This document shows positions 10,965 through 22,439 of a DNA stretch of 64,000 nt, in pieces. The stretch covers positions 10,540,001 to 10,604,000 of the forward strand of contig CM082590.2 in assembly GCA_040954595.2 (NCBI GenBank), read 5' to 3'. The notes under the pieces are model-generated. The model was not told the origin of the DNA, searched no databases, and saw only the letters and a program-made list of their open reading frames with translations. The DNA is from Balanoglossus misakiensis. Lineage: Eukaryota > Hemichordata. Within the stretch, counting starts at the first letter, position 1. Every line of letters starts with the position of its first letter. The translations under genes and the position numbers were made by a program.

Positions 10965-12469
10965 CTAAAAGGGAAATAGTTCTATTTGAGTCGACAAACC
11001 ATTGAATAAATTTCTGATGTTTTCTCAAGCAAATAATTATACCGATTCAGCATTAAACATTTACTTCAAGTTTTGGAGACACTAAGTAAAGTCATATTAA
11101 AATTTAAACATCTAGAAATTCTTCACACGGGTTGTAATTTCACCTGTCAGTGAAATTGATTTTTGGAACTGCATGCATGCTGTCTATAAGGGCCATGTGG
11201 ATTTGACCTCAAGACTATTTGCTCGATAATAATTCAAATCAAACCAAATATTAAGTAACTGTTGAATAATTTGATTCTTTAAATCGATAAGACATACCTT
11301 TCAAATTGTCAACTTGTCAGAGATTAAATTCCGGGATATTAGGAAGCGAAGGCGCCAAGATGTCTGCAACAGCGTGTATCCTTGTCTACGTGCAGACAAA
11401 ACTTTGCGGGGAAATTCTTCTCATATGCAAATTATGGCGTCAAAATTGCAACATTTTGTCCCACATTTTCAATGAAAGGTCAAAATCCAGTTTGAAAATT
11501 CGGTATTTGAAGACAAATGTTTATATTTCAAATATATCGTGGCTTTCAAATATTTTCCGAACCACGGGAACCAATCAAATTCGGGATATTAAAATTATAT
11601 TAAGTACACACTTAATAACTGTTTGTTATCTTTATTTCATGCATGTGGTATATTGCTAAAATAAAACTTCCAGAATCACGACTTCAATACTTAGTCGGTG
11701 GAGAACGATTAATCAGTTCTTTCACCTTTCAGGATAAAAGACTAGCTGGAAATGTATGTTAGGAATATCAAAAAATCGTAAAAACTTTTTACACACTGCT
11801 GTTCATACTGAACTGTTTTTACTTCTGTGCTTGGATTAGTTACAGGTAAACGCAAAGGACAAACGGCAAAAAGATGCTTTAGATGTCATCGTTTTGAGCC
11901 AAAGGGTAAGTTTCCATGAAACATACTTATTTATTTTCAACCAATATGAATCTCGAGTACGGAGTCATGCGAGAAACGTAGCTTCGTCACCAGAAGTGTA
12001 GACCACGTTTTACGTCATCCATAGCACCGTCATAAATTCAATACGGTTGTCATGGCGATCTTTGCACAGTTTTTCTCCTTTGCGTGTGTAACATTAATGT
12101 AAAACGCATAAATGTAAAATAGCAAAGCAAGGCACATTTTATGCTTCAAGTTTTGTTCTGCAAGTACCCGAAAATGCACTCCTGCGAAATCACGTTTTCA
12201 ACAGTGATGGCGCTCTCTTTAAGCACCACTGTTTAGATTGATACGAGTCATGTTGCCAACTTTCTGCAAAAAACGGGTTTACGTCGCCGGAATTCTGGTG
12301 GAAACGTTGATGAATGTAAACTAGGAGTCTCTCAGGTAGCAGTGCAGTTGTCTGAAAGAGAAAAAATATGGCAATGGTGACTTAAAATACCACATTATTA
12401 GTCAGAATATAGCCTAACACACGCACGCACGAATGAATTTAGCTAGATTAACTTACTCTGTTTTGAAAG

Positions 12470-13951
12470 CTAAAATGCCCTCAACACAGCCATCGCCATA
12501 GCAACGACCAGTGTGGCACAGGCTGTAACGCTAGCAGCACCTAGGGAAAAAAAAAGAAAATTGGAATGCAGTTGTCTATATGCCTCGAGATTAGCAGATA
12601 ATTTGAGATGACGTGAACTTTATAAAATTTCAAAAAGGTTGTTGACTTACCAGCAGCAGCTGTGGTTCTAACTGAAATCAAAATCAGATAATTTTGTCAG
12701 ATTCAATATGATCGATAATCTAGCAATACTAAAAACTATCGAACAAAAGCATATCGTATCCATGGTGTCTGGGTAAACAAAAGCATAAATATGTCCCCAA
12801 CATTAGTCTGAATGCTGACACGGGCTCTGAAACTCTAAGTCAATTTTCAGACAACACTCATGATAGTAAAAAAAGGAATATTGGTTCCCCTGGTTGCTTG
12901 CTAGTATTTTTTTATACCAGGGCTGATCTGACAGCAGTGTTTGAAAAAGCGCCCCCCCCCCCCCCTCCGTTCACATACCTGCGGCCGTGCCTCCTCCCCC
13001 AACTGTCCCGCCTCCCCCAACTGTCCCACCTCCCCCGGCTGTTCCACCACCTCCTGCGGCAGCTGTGGTACGCACCGTAACCACGGGGACTGTTGCTTTG
13101 TAGCAATTAAAATAAAATAGGAAAGCAATATTTGTGATTTACGGTCCGTTGCATTAAATATAAGGACAGTATTAAAATCAACATTGGCCAAAGAATGAAT
13201 GAAGTCGGCCAACGCGTAAACAAATATATTTTTGGATACAATCTGAAATCATTGGGCGAGGTTATAGTTGGTTTAATTTTTTTAAACAAGTTCACGTAGA
13301 AATCAAAGTCAAAAATTACCTTGCTGTTCGGATTTGGACACAAACAGAATGACTAGAAAAACGACGAATAGACTTGCCGCCCTGGAATGAAGAAATCGTT
13401 GTAGGAATATAAATTAGGAAGATCCGTCAACTTCATACAACCTCCGGTTCATTTCTGCACTTTCCATTTCTACTACCAAAAGGCTGACCGGAGAAGAAGC
13501 TAAGCCATGCGCGGATTTTTTGTGCTTTCAAGTTAGGCGTGACAGCCTCGGAGCTTGGGATTTAGACATTTTACACAATTTGCGCAGATTTGATGACCGC
13601 GGGTGTTTATAAAGCTGCAGATTCTTTTGACATTTGTGCGTATACAACCGTTTGTTAGTACAACTAGACACATTTTCAATATGGCATGCGCCATAAAGAG
13701 CCATAGAAATTTCTGTAAATTAGATAGCTCTGCAACAACTTGTCGAGCTAAAACTTTCACTAGTAGGCAGGTCTGGTTACCATACAAGATATAAGGCGTA
13801 GCCTTCTCGCAAGAAACGAAAATCACACGGTCAATAATAGCACTTTTTTCTTCTTATTTGAAGAAAAAAGAAGAAACGGTTGCGGATATGTCGTTCAAGC
13901 TGCCGGGAGTCACAGCAGGTAAGTTCAATATAAGAACTCGACTTACTTCAT
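12470..13951 (-). CDS. Small Gly/Thr/Ala-rich secreted or GPI-anchored protein
   Basis: Five exons on the minus strand: 13951-13947, 13381-13320, 13089-12979, 12671-12651, 12540-12470 (89 aa). Phases agree at every junction and all introns are GT-AG. A five-base first coding exon (ATGAA) is followed by a signal peptide (MKAASLFVVFLVILFVSKSE). The middle is low-complexity, with GGGGT and GGGTV blocks, and the end is a hydrophobic stretch (CATLVVAMAMAVLRAF) that looks like a GPI signal or a tail anchor. The octapeptide VRTTAAAG occurs twice, once in exon 3 and once spread over the 21-nt microexon 4, suggesting exon duplication. I know no family for it. Threonines next to Gly/Ala may carry O-glycans. 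Lack of homology makes this less certain than the other models, but the signal peptide and seven consistent splice choices argue for a real gene. Confidence 0.65.
12954..12966. repeat. Poly-C run just outside the Gly-rich exon
   Basis: A run of C bases lies a few bases past the minus-strand donor at 12978. It is a likely place for length errors or polymorphism. Confidence 0.8.
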
Positions 13952-14059
13952 CTCGGTGACTTGCGTGTATCTTCTTGAAAAGCTGTGAAAGCTGGCGAAA
14001 CGCGCAATGACAGTTGGCAACCTGTCTCACACTATTTATCCCAAACTTCACTTAAGTGA

Positions 14060-14995
14060 TTTTCGCTTTAGTGATTGGCCACCTTAATTTTGGTTGCGTG
14101 CGCAAAGCCTCTCATCTTTCACGTTGGTTTGTTGACTATCTGTCAGTCACTCGATTGGTCGTTAGGTCGGTTGGTATGAAAGGTTTTTAATTGTATTTTT
14201 TTTTAATGAAGGCAGTCACGTAATACGGTACACCAGACACAGTATCCCTCAAGTGCCTTCTTTATTTATCCCTCGTAAAAGTCCTCGTCAAGGTCCTCAA
14301 GGGGAGTTGGCATGATTTCAGAAAAACACGACATCCATTGTCTCGGTGTCTGAAAACTTCGAAAGAATTCGTACCAATCCTTCGAAAGTCGTGAGAGTGT
14401 TTTCAAGAGTTATATTACATCAACAGAAAGTACAAACGAACTATTCATACTGGTCGTTGGACAGTAAAATAAGTCACGTGAATAATAGAAGCAGCTGAAA
14501 AGGTTCTACCACTTAAGAAAGTTTTTTATACGAGTCCCTTTTTGTCGGCATACCACAAACAGGCGGAATGAATTTGTAGCAAAGCATGATCTCCTAGACA
14601 CCCTTGAAAGATTTATAAAATGGAAATTTCCACCGAAAAAAAAACTGTTCCGCTACTAACACTGCCACAAACTATTGATTATTGTGCAAAACACAATGTG
14701 TGTAATCAAATGAAACGAGCTTTTTAATTTTATACTCATTGATACCATGGCAGCAGACGATTTAGGAAAGTATGTGCATAAATCTCTGTTTTAATGCTCA
14801 TATATACATTCTTCCTGTTGAAAGGTAAACAAACAACACGTGAACATGTTATGCGAGTTAGCAGAATGCAATGACGTCATAGGACTTCAAGGTATGGGAT
14901 GATGGGGCAACAGTGTGATAGATGATAACCTAACAGGTGACTAGGGGCATAGACATTGATTGTCTATGGTGGGGGGTCCGCGTCTTTACCAACGT
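14060..14995. other. Intergenic stretch between the divergent small-protein and HRG1 genes
   Basis: This stretch separates the head of the minus-strand small gene from the plus-strand HRG1 gene, so it should hold both promoters. I see no supported coding exon or known repeat in it. Confidence 0.5.
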
Positions 14996-15005
14996 ATATA
15001 TAAGA
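14996..15005 (+). promoter_or_regulatory. TATA-box candidate for HRG1
   Basis: The sequence TATATATAAG stands about 115 bp before the ATG at 15119. A start site about 30 bp downstream would leave a 5' UTR of roughly 90 nt. No experimental start is known here. Confidence 0.45.
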
Positions 15006-15118
15006 TACGGCGTATCTCAGTTACCAAAGATTAACTCAGGCATTGATTAAACTAAAGAAGTTGTATAACAATCTTCAAGACACAAAGGACAGTGACCTTT
15101 CACCTGTTGTGTTGTAAG

Positions 15119-17241
15119 ATGGCGATTAAGTGCTCTGAGGTTTTGCGTCTCCGAGTTTACCTTGCGTTTGCAATTGCCGGGGCTGTTAGCGGCGTGTGTG
15201 CCTTTATTGGGTTTTTGGCGGTGTTTATCAATTACCATGCGGCGTCTTGGGGACTAGCTAGCGGTGAGTTAAGTAGTGAGTCAGTCTCTCTATCTGTCTG
15301 TATGGTCACATAGAGCAATACTACTCACAAGAGAACTCATATTTGTTTCTTAAGTAAACATCATGCAACCCGCAGGCCACACATCACAGGGAGACATGTG
15401 CTAAACTCCGCTGTCTATAGCTTTGTATTTTCTCATTTTCAGCGATATTTGCATCTCTAGAGTTTTTTTGTGACGGTTTGGTTCCATTTACTTTTTGTCA
15501 CCAGAAGCCAGTTTTCTTCTCATCAACTCTGGTAACAAACAAACCAGGTTTAATGTATCAAGGTATTAATCTGACGCGGTTACGTTTATCTGATCTGTTG
15601 AAGCTATGAAAGTCACTTGACGACTCAATCAATACGCATGCATGCACATGCAACTATGTCGACAATTTCCAGACTTTGAGAATTTCGGTGATTTTGTCAT
15701 TTTTGGACATTTTTCATGGGTTATAATAGCCCATGAAAATTGTCAAAAAATGACAATTTCGCGACTTTGCGAATTTCGGTGATTTTGTCATTTTTGGACA
15801 TTCTCATTGGTTATAGCTCATGAAAATTGTCAAAAATGACAACTTCGCGAATTTTGGTCATTTTCGGACATTTTTCATGGGTTATAGCTCATGAAAAGTG
15901 TCAAAAATGTCAAATCCGCGATTTTGCGAATTTTGGTGATTTTGTAATTTTCGGACATTTTTCATGGGTTGGTTATAGCTCATGAAAATTGTCAAAAATG
16001 ACTTTGCGAATTTTGGTGATTTTGTCAATTTGGGATATTTCAGTAACATTTCCTGTACCCCCTCCTATACTACTGAAAAACCCTTAAATCCAACCTCTTC
16101 ACTTTCTTGGCCGAAAAGGCCTTATAGCAGGTCAAATACTGATAAAAACAAAAGAATTGAAAGATTGCCATCTGAGACTATTAAACTGAAAAATCGGCCT
16201 CAAAACCTACTTTTTGCTTATATGTTAGACTTTTCCTGGGTTCGGACAAGCAATCTAAACACTTTAGCATAACATCCGGTTTTATTTGGTGGAAAACTAA
16301 GTGAAATATTGAGAAAAACCACCTAAATTTGCCCCAAATCAACTAGCCGCTGGCAGCGTTCGAGGCTACATTTGCATGTATTTGCATATGCAGATATCAA
16401 GGCGAGTCCCAATACGGAAAGCGCTGGGGGGAAGAAGAAATGAATGAAATTTGCTGAAAATTACCGGGGAAATTGTGACTTTTGCAGTTGAAAAAGAGTT
16501 TATTTTACTTTCTTTATTAATTATAAATCATAAACTCATCAGTTGAGCAATATAAATACCTATTACCAGGTTCGTTCATTGCCCAATGGCAGGGGGGGGG
16601 GGGTCTGCGCTAAACTCCACTGTCTATATGCACATTGATAGCTTTGTATTTTCTCATTTTCAGCGATATTTGCATCTCTGGTCATCGTCCTGCTCATACC
16701 ACAAACGCAGTTTTTATATCAACTCTACAGAATATTACTGTATTTACAAATATTTGGTTTGGCTGTTTGCCTGGGATCAGTGGTTGCTTTCTTCGTCTAC
16801 ATTGCATTGGCTGCAGTGCAGCATCAAGGTAAATATTACGCGATCACCCCTATAAGCAGAATAGTTTGGCTTCATCCTCTTTATTTTCAACCACATGGAC
16901 TGGTCCATGTTGAACGAAATGGGGAGGGGGTGGAATTTCTTCTTAAAACAGTATAAAAGTACATGTTCTTACTTTGCTTTTAAAAGCCTCGTAGTGTTCT
17001 TATTTCATTCAATCTGCATTTAAAGTTTATTTAGGCTGCATTGCGGGGTCTGTGGCCTTATTTCATTTAATCTGTAAAGACTGTATTTATTCTGTGTTTA
17101 ATCTCCATTGCAGGTCTTGACCCCACTGGATATTACGTAGCATCTGTTTGGGCGTTCATGACAGCGAAGTGGTCTTTTGGCGTATTCTATGTGTCAAGGT
17201 CAAAGAAGAGAAAATATGAAGATGAAAACCGGTTGGTGTGA
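15119..17241 (+). CDS. SLC48A1: Heme transporter HRG1 (SLC48A1 family)
   Basis: Three exons: 15119-15263, 16664-16828, 17114-17241 (145 aa; the human protein is 146 aa). Both junctions are phase 1. Four hydrophobic segments are visible: VYLAFAIAGAVSGVCAFIGF, IFASLVIVLLI, IFGLAVCLGSVVAFFVYIAL and the C-terminal SVWAFMTAKWSFGVFYV. The strongest family mark is QHQGLDPTGYYVASVWAF followed by a lysine-rich tail, matching the HRG1 end (HQ..DPTSYY..SVWSF..KWAF). HRG1 moves heme from the endolysosome into the cytosol. A TATA-like box precedes it and an AATAAA follows at 17545-17550. Intron 1 contains a copy of the exon 2 acceptor and a satellite-bearing repeat. Confidence 0.9.
15402..15547 (+). pseudogene. 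Partial duplicate of the HRG1 exon 2 acceptor (decoy exon)
   Basis: The 38 bases at 15421-15458, spanning polypyrimidine tract, CAG acceptor and the first 16 bases of the exon, equal those at 16642-16679. Similarity also extends upstream ('gctaaactcc.ctgtctata'). After 'gcatctct' the copies part, but the frame stays open to a weak donor (CCAG|gtttaa) at 15547. Exon 15443-15547 would be 105 nt and phase 1-1, so including it would not break the HRG1 frame. It encodes no membrane helix, so use as a real exon is doubtful. Confidence 0.6.
15660..16567. repeat. Satellite-bearing repeat in HRG1 intron 1 (blocks C' and B)
   Basis: Positions 15660-16030 hold about four diverged units of the satellite also seen at 26.8-30.4 kb, here in inverse orientation ('catgggttatagctcatg'). 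Positions 16035-16567 are a copy of block B ('cttcactttcttggccgaaa', 'cctgggttcggacaagcaat', 'tatgcagatatcaaggcgag'), also present at 26250, 28415 and 30640. No protein is encoded. Confidence 0.85.
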
Positions 17242-17544
17242 CCCCCTCACGGATCCGCTGACCTTGGGTGACCTCAGTCGTCCTGGAGATGACCTTGCAG
17301 TAACCAAAGGCGAATATTACAGAAGGAAAAACCAGTTTACCACCAGAATAAAGCGTGTATCAGTTTTCATGCAATCAAAAATGTATAAAGTGTATAATTA
17401 CAATTTATAATGTGGGGGAGGGGGGACAGAGATTTCTTTATGTGTCTTTGGTTCCTGCAAAATATAACGGTTATAAGCTGTGGAGTGACTTTAGGAATAT
17501 CCAACCCAACTTTATGTTTAAGGATCATTACCAATAGCTTTCAA

Positions 17545-17550
17545 AATAAA
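17545..17550 (+). terminator. Polyadenylation signal candidate for HRG1
   Basis: AATAAA lies about 300 bp after the HRG1 stop codon. Confidence 0.5.
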
Positions 17551-17790
17551 ACTAACTGGTTGATGTTAGTGTTTGTTGTGTAGCTGGTAAAATTCTATGT
17601 TGGCGTCTATGCCCGTTTTAGTGAACTGTGTCGTCGGCCAGAAAGAGACAAGGTCACATTTCGTTCCGTTATCACTGTGACATTTGTTCTTGAGCTCACA
17701 AAATCACGTTAAGCTGACCTGTTGCCTGTTTATTCAGCTTTATTTCATCTAAATCAAAGAATTTGTTGAACTCGTGTGAACTTATTACTG

Positions 17791-17903
17791 TGACGTCAGA
17801 ATGACACAGCGCCCTCTGTATGCTGATTAGTCATGATCACGTTTATGATGACGTCATTTTCCCCACAGCGCAGGGGCTTTTGCGCATTCCAGGTACTTCC
17901 GGT
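17791..17903 (+). promoter_or_regulatory. CHMP5 promoter motifs (two CRE sites, one ETS site)
   Basis: TGACGTCA occurs at 17791-17798 and 17849-17856, and ACTTCCGGT at 17895-17903, about 130-240 bp before the CHMP5 ATG. Palindromic CRE and ETS motifs without a TATA box are usual for housekeeping genes. Binding is inferred from the motifs only. Confidence 0.5.
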
Positions 17904-18029
17904 TAGGGTATGTCGACATTGGGTCGCTAATTCTACCGAAATTCAGCTGTTTTGGCTCAATTTAGCCACCGGTAACCCCACGTAAAGCTTTATTGGTTAT
18001 TTTGTACTTGTGTGTATTGATATTTCGCC

Positions 18030-21000
18030 ATGAATCGCATATTTGGACGGTCAAAACCCAAGGAACCTCCTCCGAACTTGACTGACGTCATCTCCAATGT
18101 AAGTACTGTTCTGCTGTGTGTGTATATTTCTATCTGCGAGTTGTTATTTCCAGTTTCGAGTAGCATTTATTCTAAACGTACAGGCAGTTCCCCTTTGCGA
18201 TAGTTAGTCCAGAAAGTACGCCTATATCTGGACACTCCACTTGTTACTGAAGTAAACAAACGCAGTACATGATGTGTCAACAAGATTGTTTACAAATAGT
18301 ACAATGCTAAAATACTGTCACTTTCCGTTCGTTGGATCACAAAGTACCCAACCTAAAAACTGATGAAAGCACATTTGACCTCTTTCCTGCGAAATATGTA
18401 ACTTGAAGGTAATTATCTAAATATTCCAATACTGGGAGTGAAATGTCGAAATTCTGTTTCCTGGTTTGTTGTTGTCTGTGACCTGAAAGCGACAAGATGT
18501 TTGTTTATTTTTTGTGTAAATTTCAGATGACGAAATGCTTTATTTCAAAGTGGTTTGACAGCATAAAGCACTGTCATTGTTATCTGAAGGTTAAGTCACA
18601 ATCATGTGATGTGCTGTCTCACCAAGTTTACTTAATCTGAGGGGGGGGGGTGTTATTCTCATGAGGCATGACAATTGTAAACATATTTTGACTGACTTCT
18701 GCTATGTGATAACATAGTCAGTGATTCATTTGTCATGTGGTATTGCCACATGACTATGAGACCAGGTTGGAATCATCCTCATCTACAAATGTCACATGAA
18801 AATCAATCTGAAACTGACAATTTAACAAGTTAAACCCCGGTGCGGAAAGACTGGGGATTCGGATTAACGTGTGTTTGTATAGTTGTTTATTTGGGAGTGG
18901 TCGTCGTGCATAATGACTGTGTAATTGATCTCATGTACATTGAAAATAATTGAACACTTTATGCCTCAACGCGATTGACAGCTGTTTGAATGGCGTGGTT
19001 ATTGTTTCCCAGGGACACTTCTGAAAAGCACTGAAACCAGATTTCTCCCAAAATCATCGTTGTTTCAAAAGCTCGTGTACTTTTTCGTCGATAACTTTAT
19101 GTTGTGTGTGTTTATAAAGCCAACTACTGTCGTTGTGTGGTGTAATTCTTTATGCTTGGACCTGTTTGGGCCGAATTTCATAGAGCCAAGATCGTTGGTG
19201 TTGTCTGTTGTCAGTCAAACGGCATTAAGATTCGCCGCTGATTTTGGGGGGCCTTTTATACCCCGCACCGGGGTTTAACGATATAATAGATGTAGAGTCA
19301 GGCTATGAAGAGATGTTGTCAATTTATTTCAAGGATTTATAATATTTCACTCTCTCGTTCTCCCGTTAGATCTTGTTGACATTGAACGTTTATGTGATGA
19401 AAACCTTTTGTGAGGATGTACATTTATCTTGGGTGTTTTTAGAAGGCAAAATATCGCCATTTCTTGACATCATCAATAGTGACTTTACACCAAGTGTCAG
19501 ACTGTTGTTGGTAGACATTTGATGTGTCTTCTAACTTCTTCTCTAAGTGCTGTTGAAAAGATTTAGATTTGGGCGTCGATGAAGTTTTGTGAAACTGGTG
19601 ATGAACCTTCGATTGTTGTTTGTCATTGGCAGGTTGATAGCAGGACAGAATCTATCGAGAAAAAAGTTGCAAAGTTAGACGCAGAACTGAAAAAATACAA
19701 AGACCAGATGAAGAAAATGAGAGAAGGACCATCTAAGGTAATTATTTCATCAGATTAAAGATAAGCACAAATTGGAGTGAACATAATCATGAAAATCGCC
19801 AAACAGGCCATGAGCATACTCATATGAAATCTACAAGATATTGACATCCAAAGTGACTATGCTAGAGTTTATTACAATTACCCCTTCATCACCATGGCTC
19901 GGTCCAAATTTATTGTTTCTATGATACGGTTGGACCTCAAAAGAGGGAACTGGGGGTGAAAGGGGTAACTATGCGTTTCCTTCTGATGTCATGCACTGTT
20001 TTAATCTCTGTCTTTGATCGTCTTCGTTACAGAATATGGTGAAACAGAAAGCGATGAGAGTGTTGAAACAGAAAAGAATGTAAGTATCATTCTCTTTGCG
20101 TTTTGTGTCCAAATGTTCAGTCGAGCTGAGAGACATGGTCTAGACTCTTTTAAGGGGAAACTGAAGACTGACTTGTTTAAAACAGCCTACAGTGTGTGAA
20201 CAACCATCGGGCGCCACTGAACAGTTCTCTGGATATTGGCGCCATAGAAATGTTTTTGATTGATTGATTGATTGAAGTTTGAGCTGCTAAGAAGGAATGC
20301 ACTGACAGTCAATGCCAACACCAACCTTCGCCACCACAGAATGATGTGTCCCTCGTCTGGCAGATATATTGACGAGGTCCCTCACTATGTTTCGCCTGTT
20401 ATTTATGAAGTGATTTCCCCCCATAGGTATGAACAACAGATGGACAGTTTGAGACAACAATCGTTTAACATGGAACAAGCAAACTATGCCACTCAAACGC
20501 TGAAAGACACCAAGTCCACAGTCGATGCGATGAAGATGGGGGTCAAGGAAATGAAGAAAGAATATAAAAAAGTCAACCTGGATCAAATCGAGGTAAATAG
20601 TATATTTATACAAGAGAATGAGTATTTTCTGAAATTCGCAAAGGACCACTATCTGCAACTTTCGTCAATTGGTTTCAGTATTTGTATTCCGTGTATTGAT
20701 TATTGTTTCTCGTTCAGCTGCCTGAGGCATGGTTAAATATGCACTGTTACCCCTTTCACCACCATGGTTTAATCCAAAAGCATTGTTTCCTGTGGTAAGG
20801 TTGGACCTCTAAAGAGGGACACAAGGGTGAAAGGGTTAAACTTCTCATGTGTGATTAACATCCAGACTTGTATGCAATATGAATAATACCAAATTCATGG
20901 TTGACAGACATGTACATGGTGAGTTCACAAGCAGAAAAAAATGGCTGTGCTGGCATTATATAGGTAGATCAAGAGAATTTAGTTGCTACATAAGAAAAGT

Positions 21001-22370
21001 TTGTAAGTTAGGGTAGTTGGAGAAATGAAAGGCGGTATAATCTCTACAACATTTCGTGAGTCGCTGGACTCGCGCATCAGGAGACTAAACTGTAACTTTA
21101 TGTACCGCTCTGCTTTTGTATTGAGCACTTTGTATTGGACCAGTCGAACCGCGTACTTGGTATAAGAATAGTTTGTATGTGTGCTACATGTGCAAATGCT
21201 ACAGACTATTGACCCTTGGCCCTTTGTTGACATAGGATCTACAAGATGAAATGGAAGACATGCTGGAACAAGCAAATGAAGTCCAGGAAACATTGGGAAG
21301 AAGTTACGGAATGCCGGAACTAGATGAAGATGAACTTGAAGCAGGTGGGTCACCTTGAGTGATTTTATCAATTAAGTACACATCATTTGAGTTTGCTTCT
21401 CGCTTAGGCAAAAGCTAATTCTTTGGAGTTTGCGTCTGATATTAGGTTTTTAAGAAACGCAGTTTTCTTGTAGAAATTTTCCACAACAGTTTTGTGTCAA
21501 AAAATATGTCATGACTTTTATATTATGTCAATATACTTGTGTATGCTGTGATATTTACAACCAATGAAATGAATGGTATTAATTGTTCATGATTCACATA
21601 TGGAAAAGGGGAACTTATTTCACAGAACTAATTTGGTCAAAATTGTTTTGCAGAATTGGATGCTCTTGGGGATGAGATTGGACTTGATGATGATGCGTCA
21701 TATCTTGATGAAGCAGTCAACGCACCAGCAGCACCCGAAACAGTGCCTGGAGCAGACAGTGTGGCTACAAATAAGGTAAGATTTTTCTTGAAATGATACA
21801 TTTTTTATGACTTTGTTGGCCCAGAGCTACTTTACATTATTCATTTATTGTCAAAAGTAGCTGTTCACGTACTCATTAAATTGGGGGTGGGGGAGTCTTG
21901 TAAAAATTATCTTTCATTGTGACTTTCAAAATGGCCGCCAACTTTGAGGTTCAAAATGGCCGCCAACATCTGTGCTTAGTCTATGGCATTCAAAATGGCT
22001 GCCACATTTAGTGACTTCCTTGTGTGTCCAGTACACATTATCCAAATATGGGAGACAGCCGTTTAAAAATTATGGGAGACACGCTTAAACCAGTGATATT
22101 TTCAGGTCATGATTTTTAAACTCCATTAGAAATAGTGTTTGATGGTGGACAGTTTAAATATCTTACTCCATGCTTTTTTGAACAGGTTAAAAATCTTTTA
22201 GTGGATATACCTGTTATTTGTACGCCAATTGTCATGGACTCTTTACATAACAAGAGACATGAATTTGTTAAGAATAATTTTACTGTTAGAATCATATTTC
22301 CATTTTACACTTTTTACAGGATGGTGTTCCGGTGGACGAGTTTGGCCTTCCGCAGATTCCAGCACAGTGA
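18030..22370 (+). CDS. CHMP5: Charged multivesicular body protein 5 (ESCRT-III)
   Basis: Seven exons: 18030-18098, 19633-19737, 20033-20079, 20427-20592, 21236-21344, 21654-21775, 22320-22370 (222 aa; human 219). The start [19 protein letters not shown] and the end [10 protein letters not shown] are diagnostic. The basic coiled-coil N half ([40 protein letters not shown]) and the acidic C half ([18 protein letters not shown]) are complete. CHMP5 polymerises with other ESCRT-III subunits on endosomes, binds LIP5/VTA1 through its C-terminal part and helps Vps4-driven membrane scission for multivesicular bodies. Introns are GT-AG. Intron 3 carries the 3' end of a non-LTR retrotransposon and introns 2 and 4 carry TTAA-ended MITEs. 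The gene looks intact. Confidence 0.97.
19878..19968. mobile_element. TTAA-family MITE in CHMP5 intron 2
   Basis: Same inverted ends (TTACCCCTTCATCACCATGG and GGGGGTGAAAGGGGTAA) as the copy at 5353-5445; the terminal TTAA is decayed. Confidence 0.75.
20137..20276 (+). mobile_element. 3' fragment of a non-LTR retrotransposon in CHMP5 intron 3
   Basis: Matches the 3' end of the element at 23853-24778 in the opposite orientation: the coding end ([17 protein letters not shown] plus stop), the short 3' UTR and a terminal (TGAT)n tail. It is a severely 5'-truncated insertion ending about 150 bp before the exon 4 acceptor. Confidence 0.85.
20747..20839. mobile_element. TTAA-family MITE in CHMP5 intron 4
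   Basis: Starts TTACCCCTTTCACCACCATG and ends GGTGAAAGGGTTAA. It has the same inner words as the other copies. Confidence 0.8.
20988..21092 (-). repeat. Dispersed repeat shared with 63345-63445
   Basis: Read on the minus strand this has 'tttagtctcctgatg', 'gactcacgaaa' and 'tagagattataccg', the same order as on the plus strand near 63350. It lies in CHMP5 intron 4. The class is unknown. Confidence 0.65.
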
Positions 22371-22439
22371 AGGATTCCGTCAAGCGCCACAGTTTAATGT
22401 AAATACTTTACTAGACTTTTATTGAAAGAGTGTACTAAT

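Noticed and set aside
11847-11909. Plus-strand stretch with acceptor (agttacag) and donor (aaagggtaagt), one frame giving a CFRC-like word
   Set aside because: No partner exons were found on the plus strand and the region is downstream of a minus-strand gene; too short to support.
13889-13920. Plus-strand ATG with short frame (MSFKLPGVTA) and a good donor
   Set aside because: It overlaps the first intron of the minus-strand small gene and has no continuing exon.
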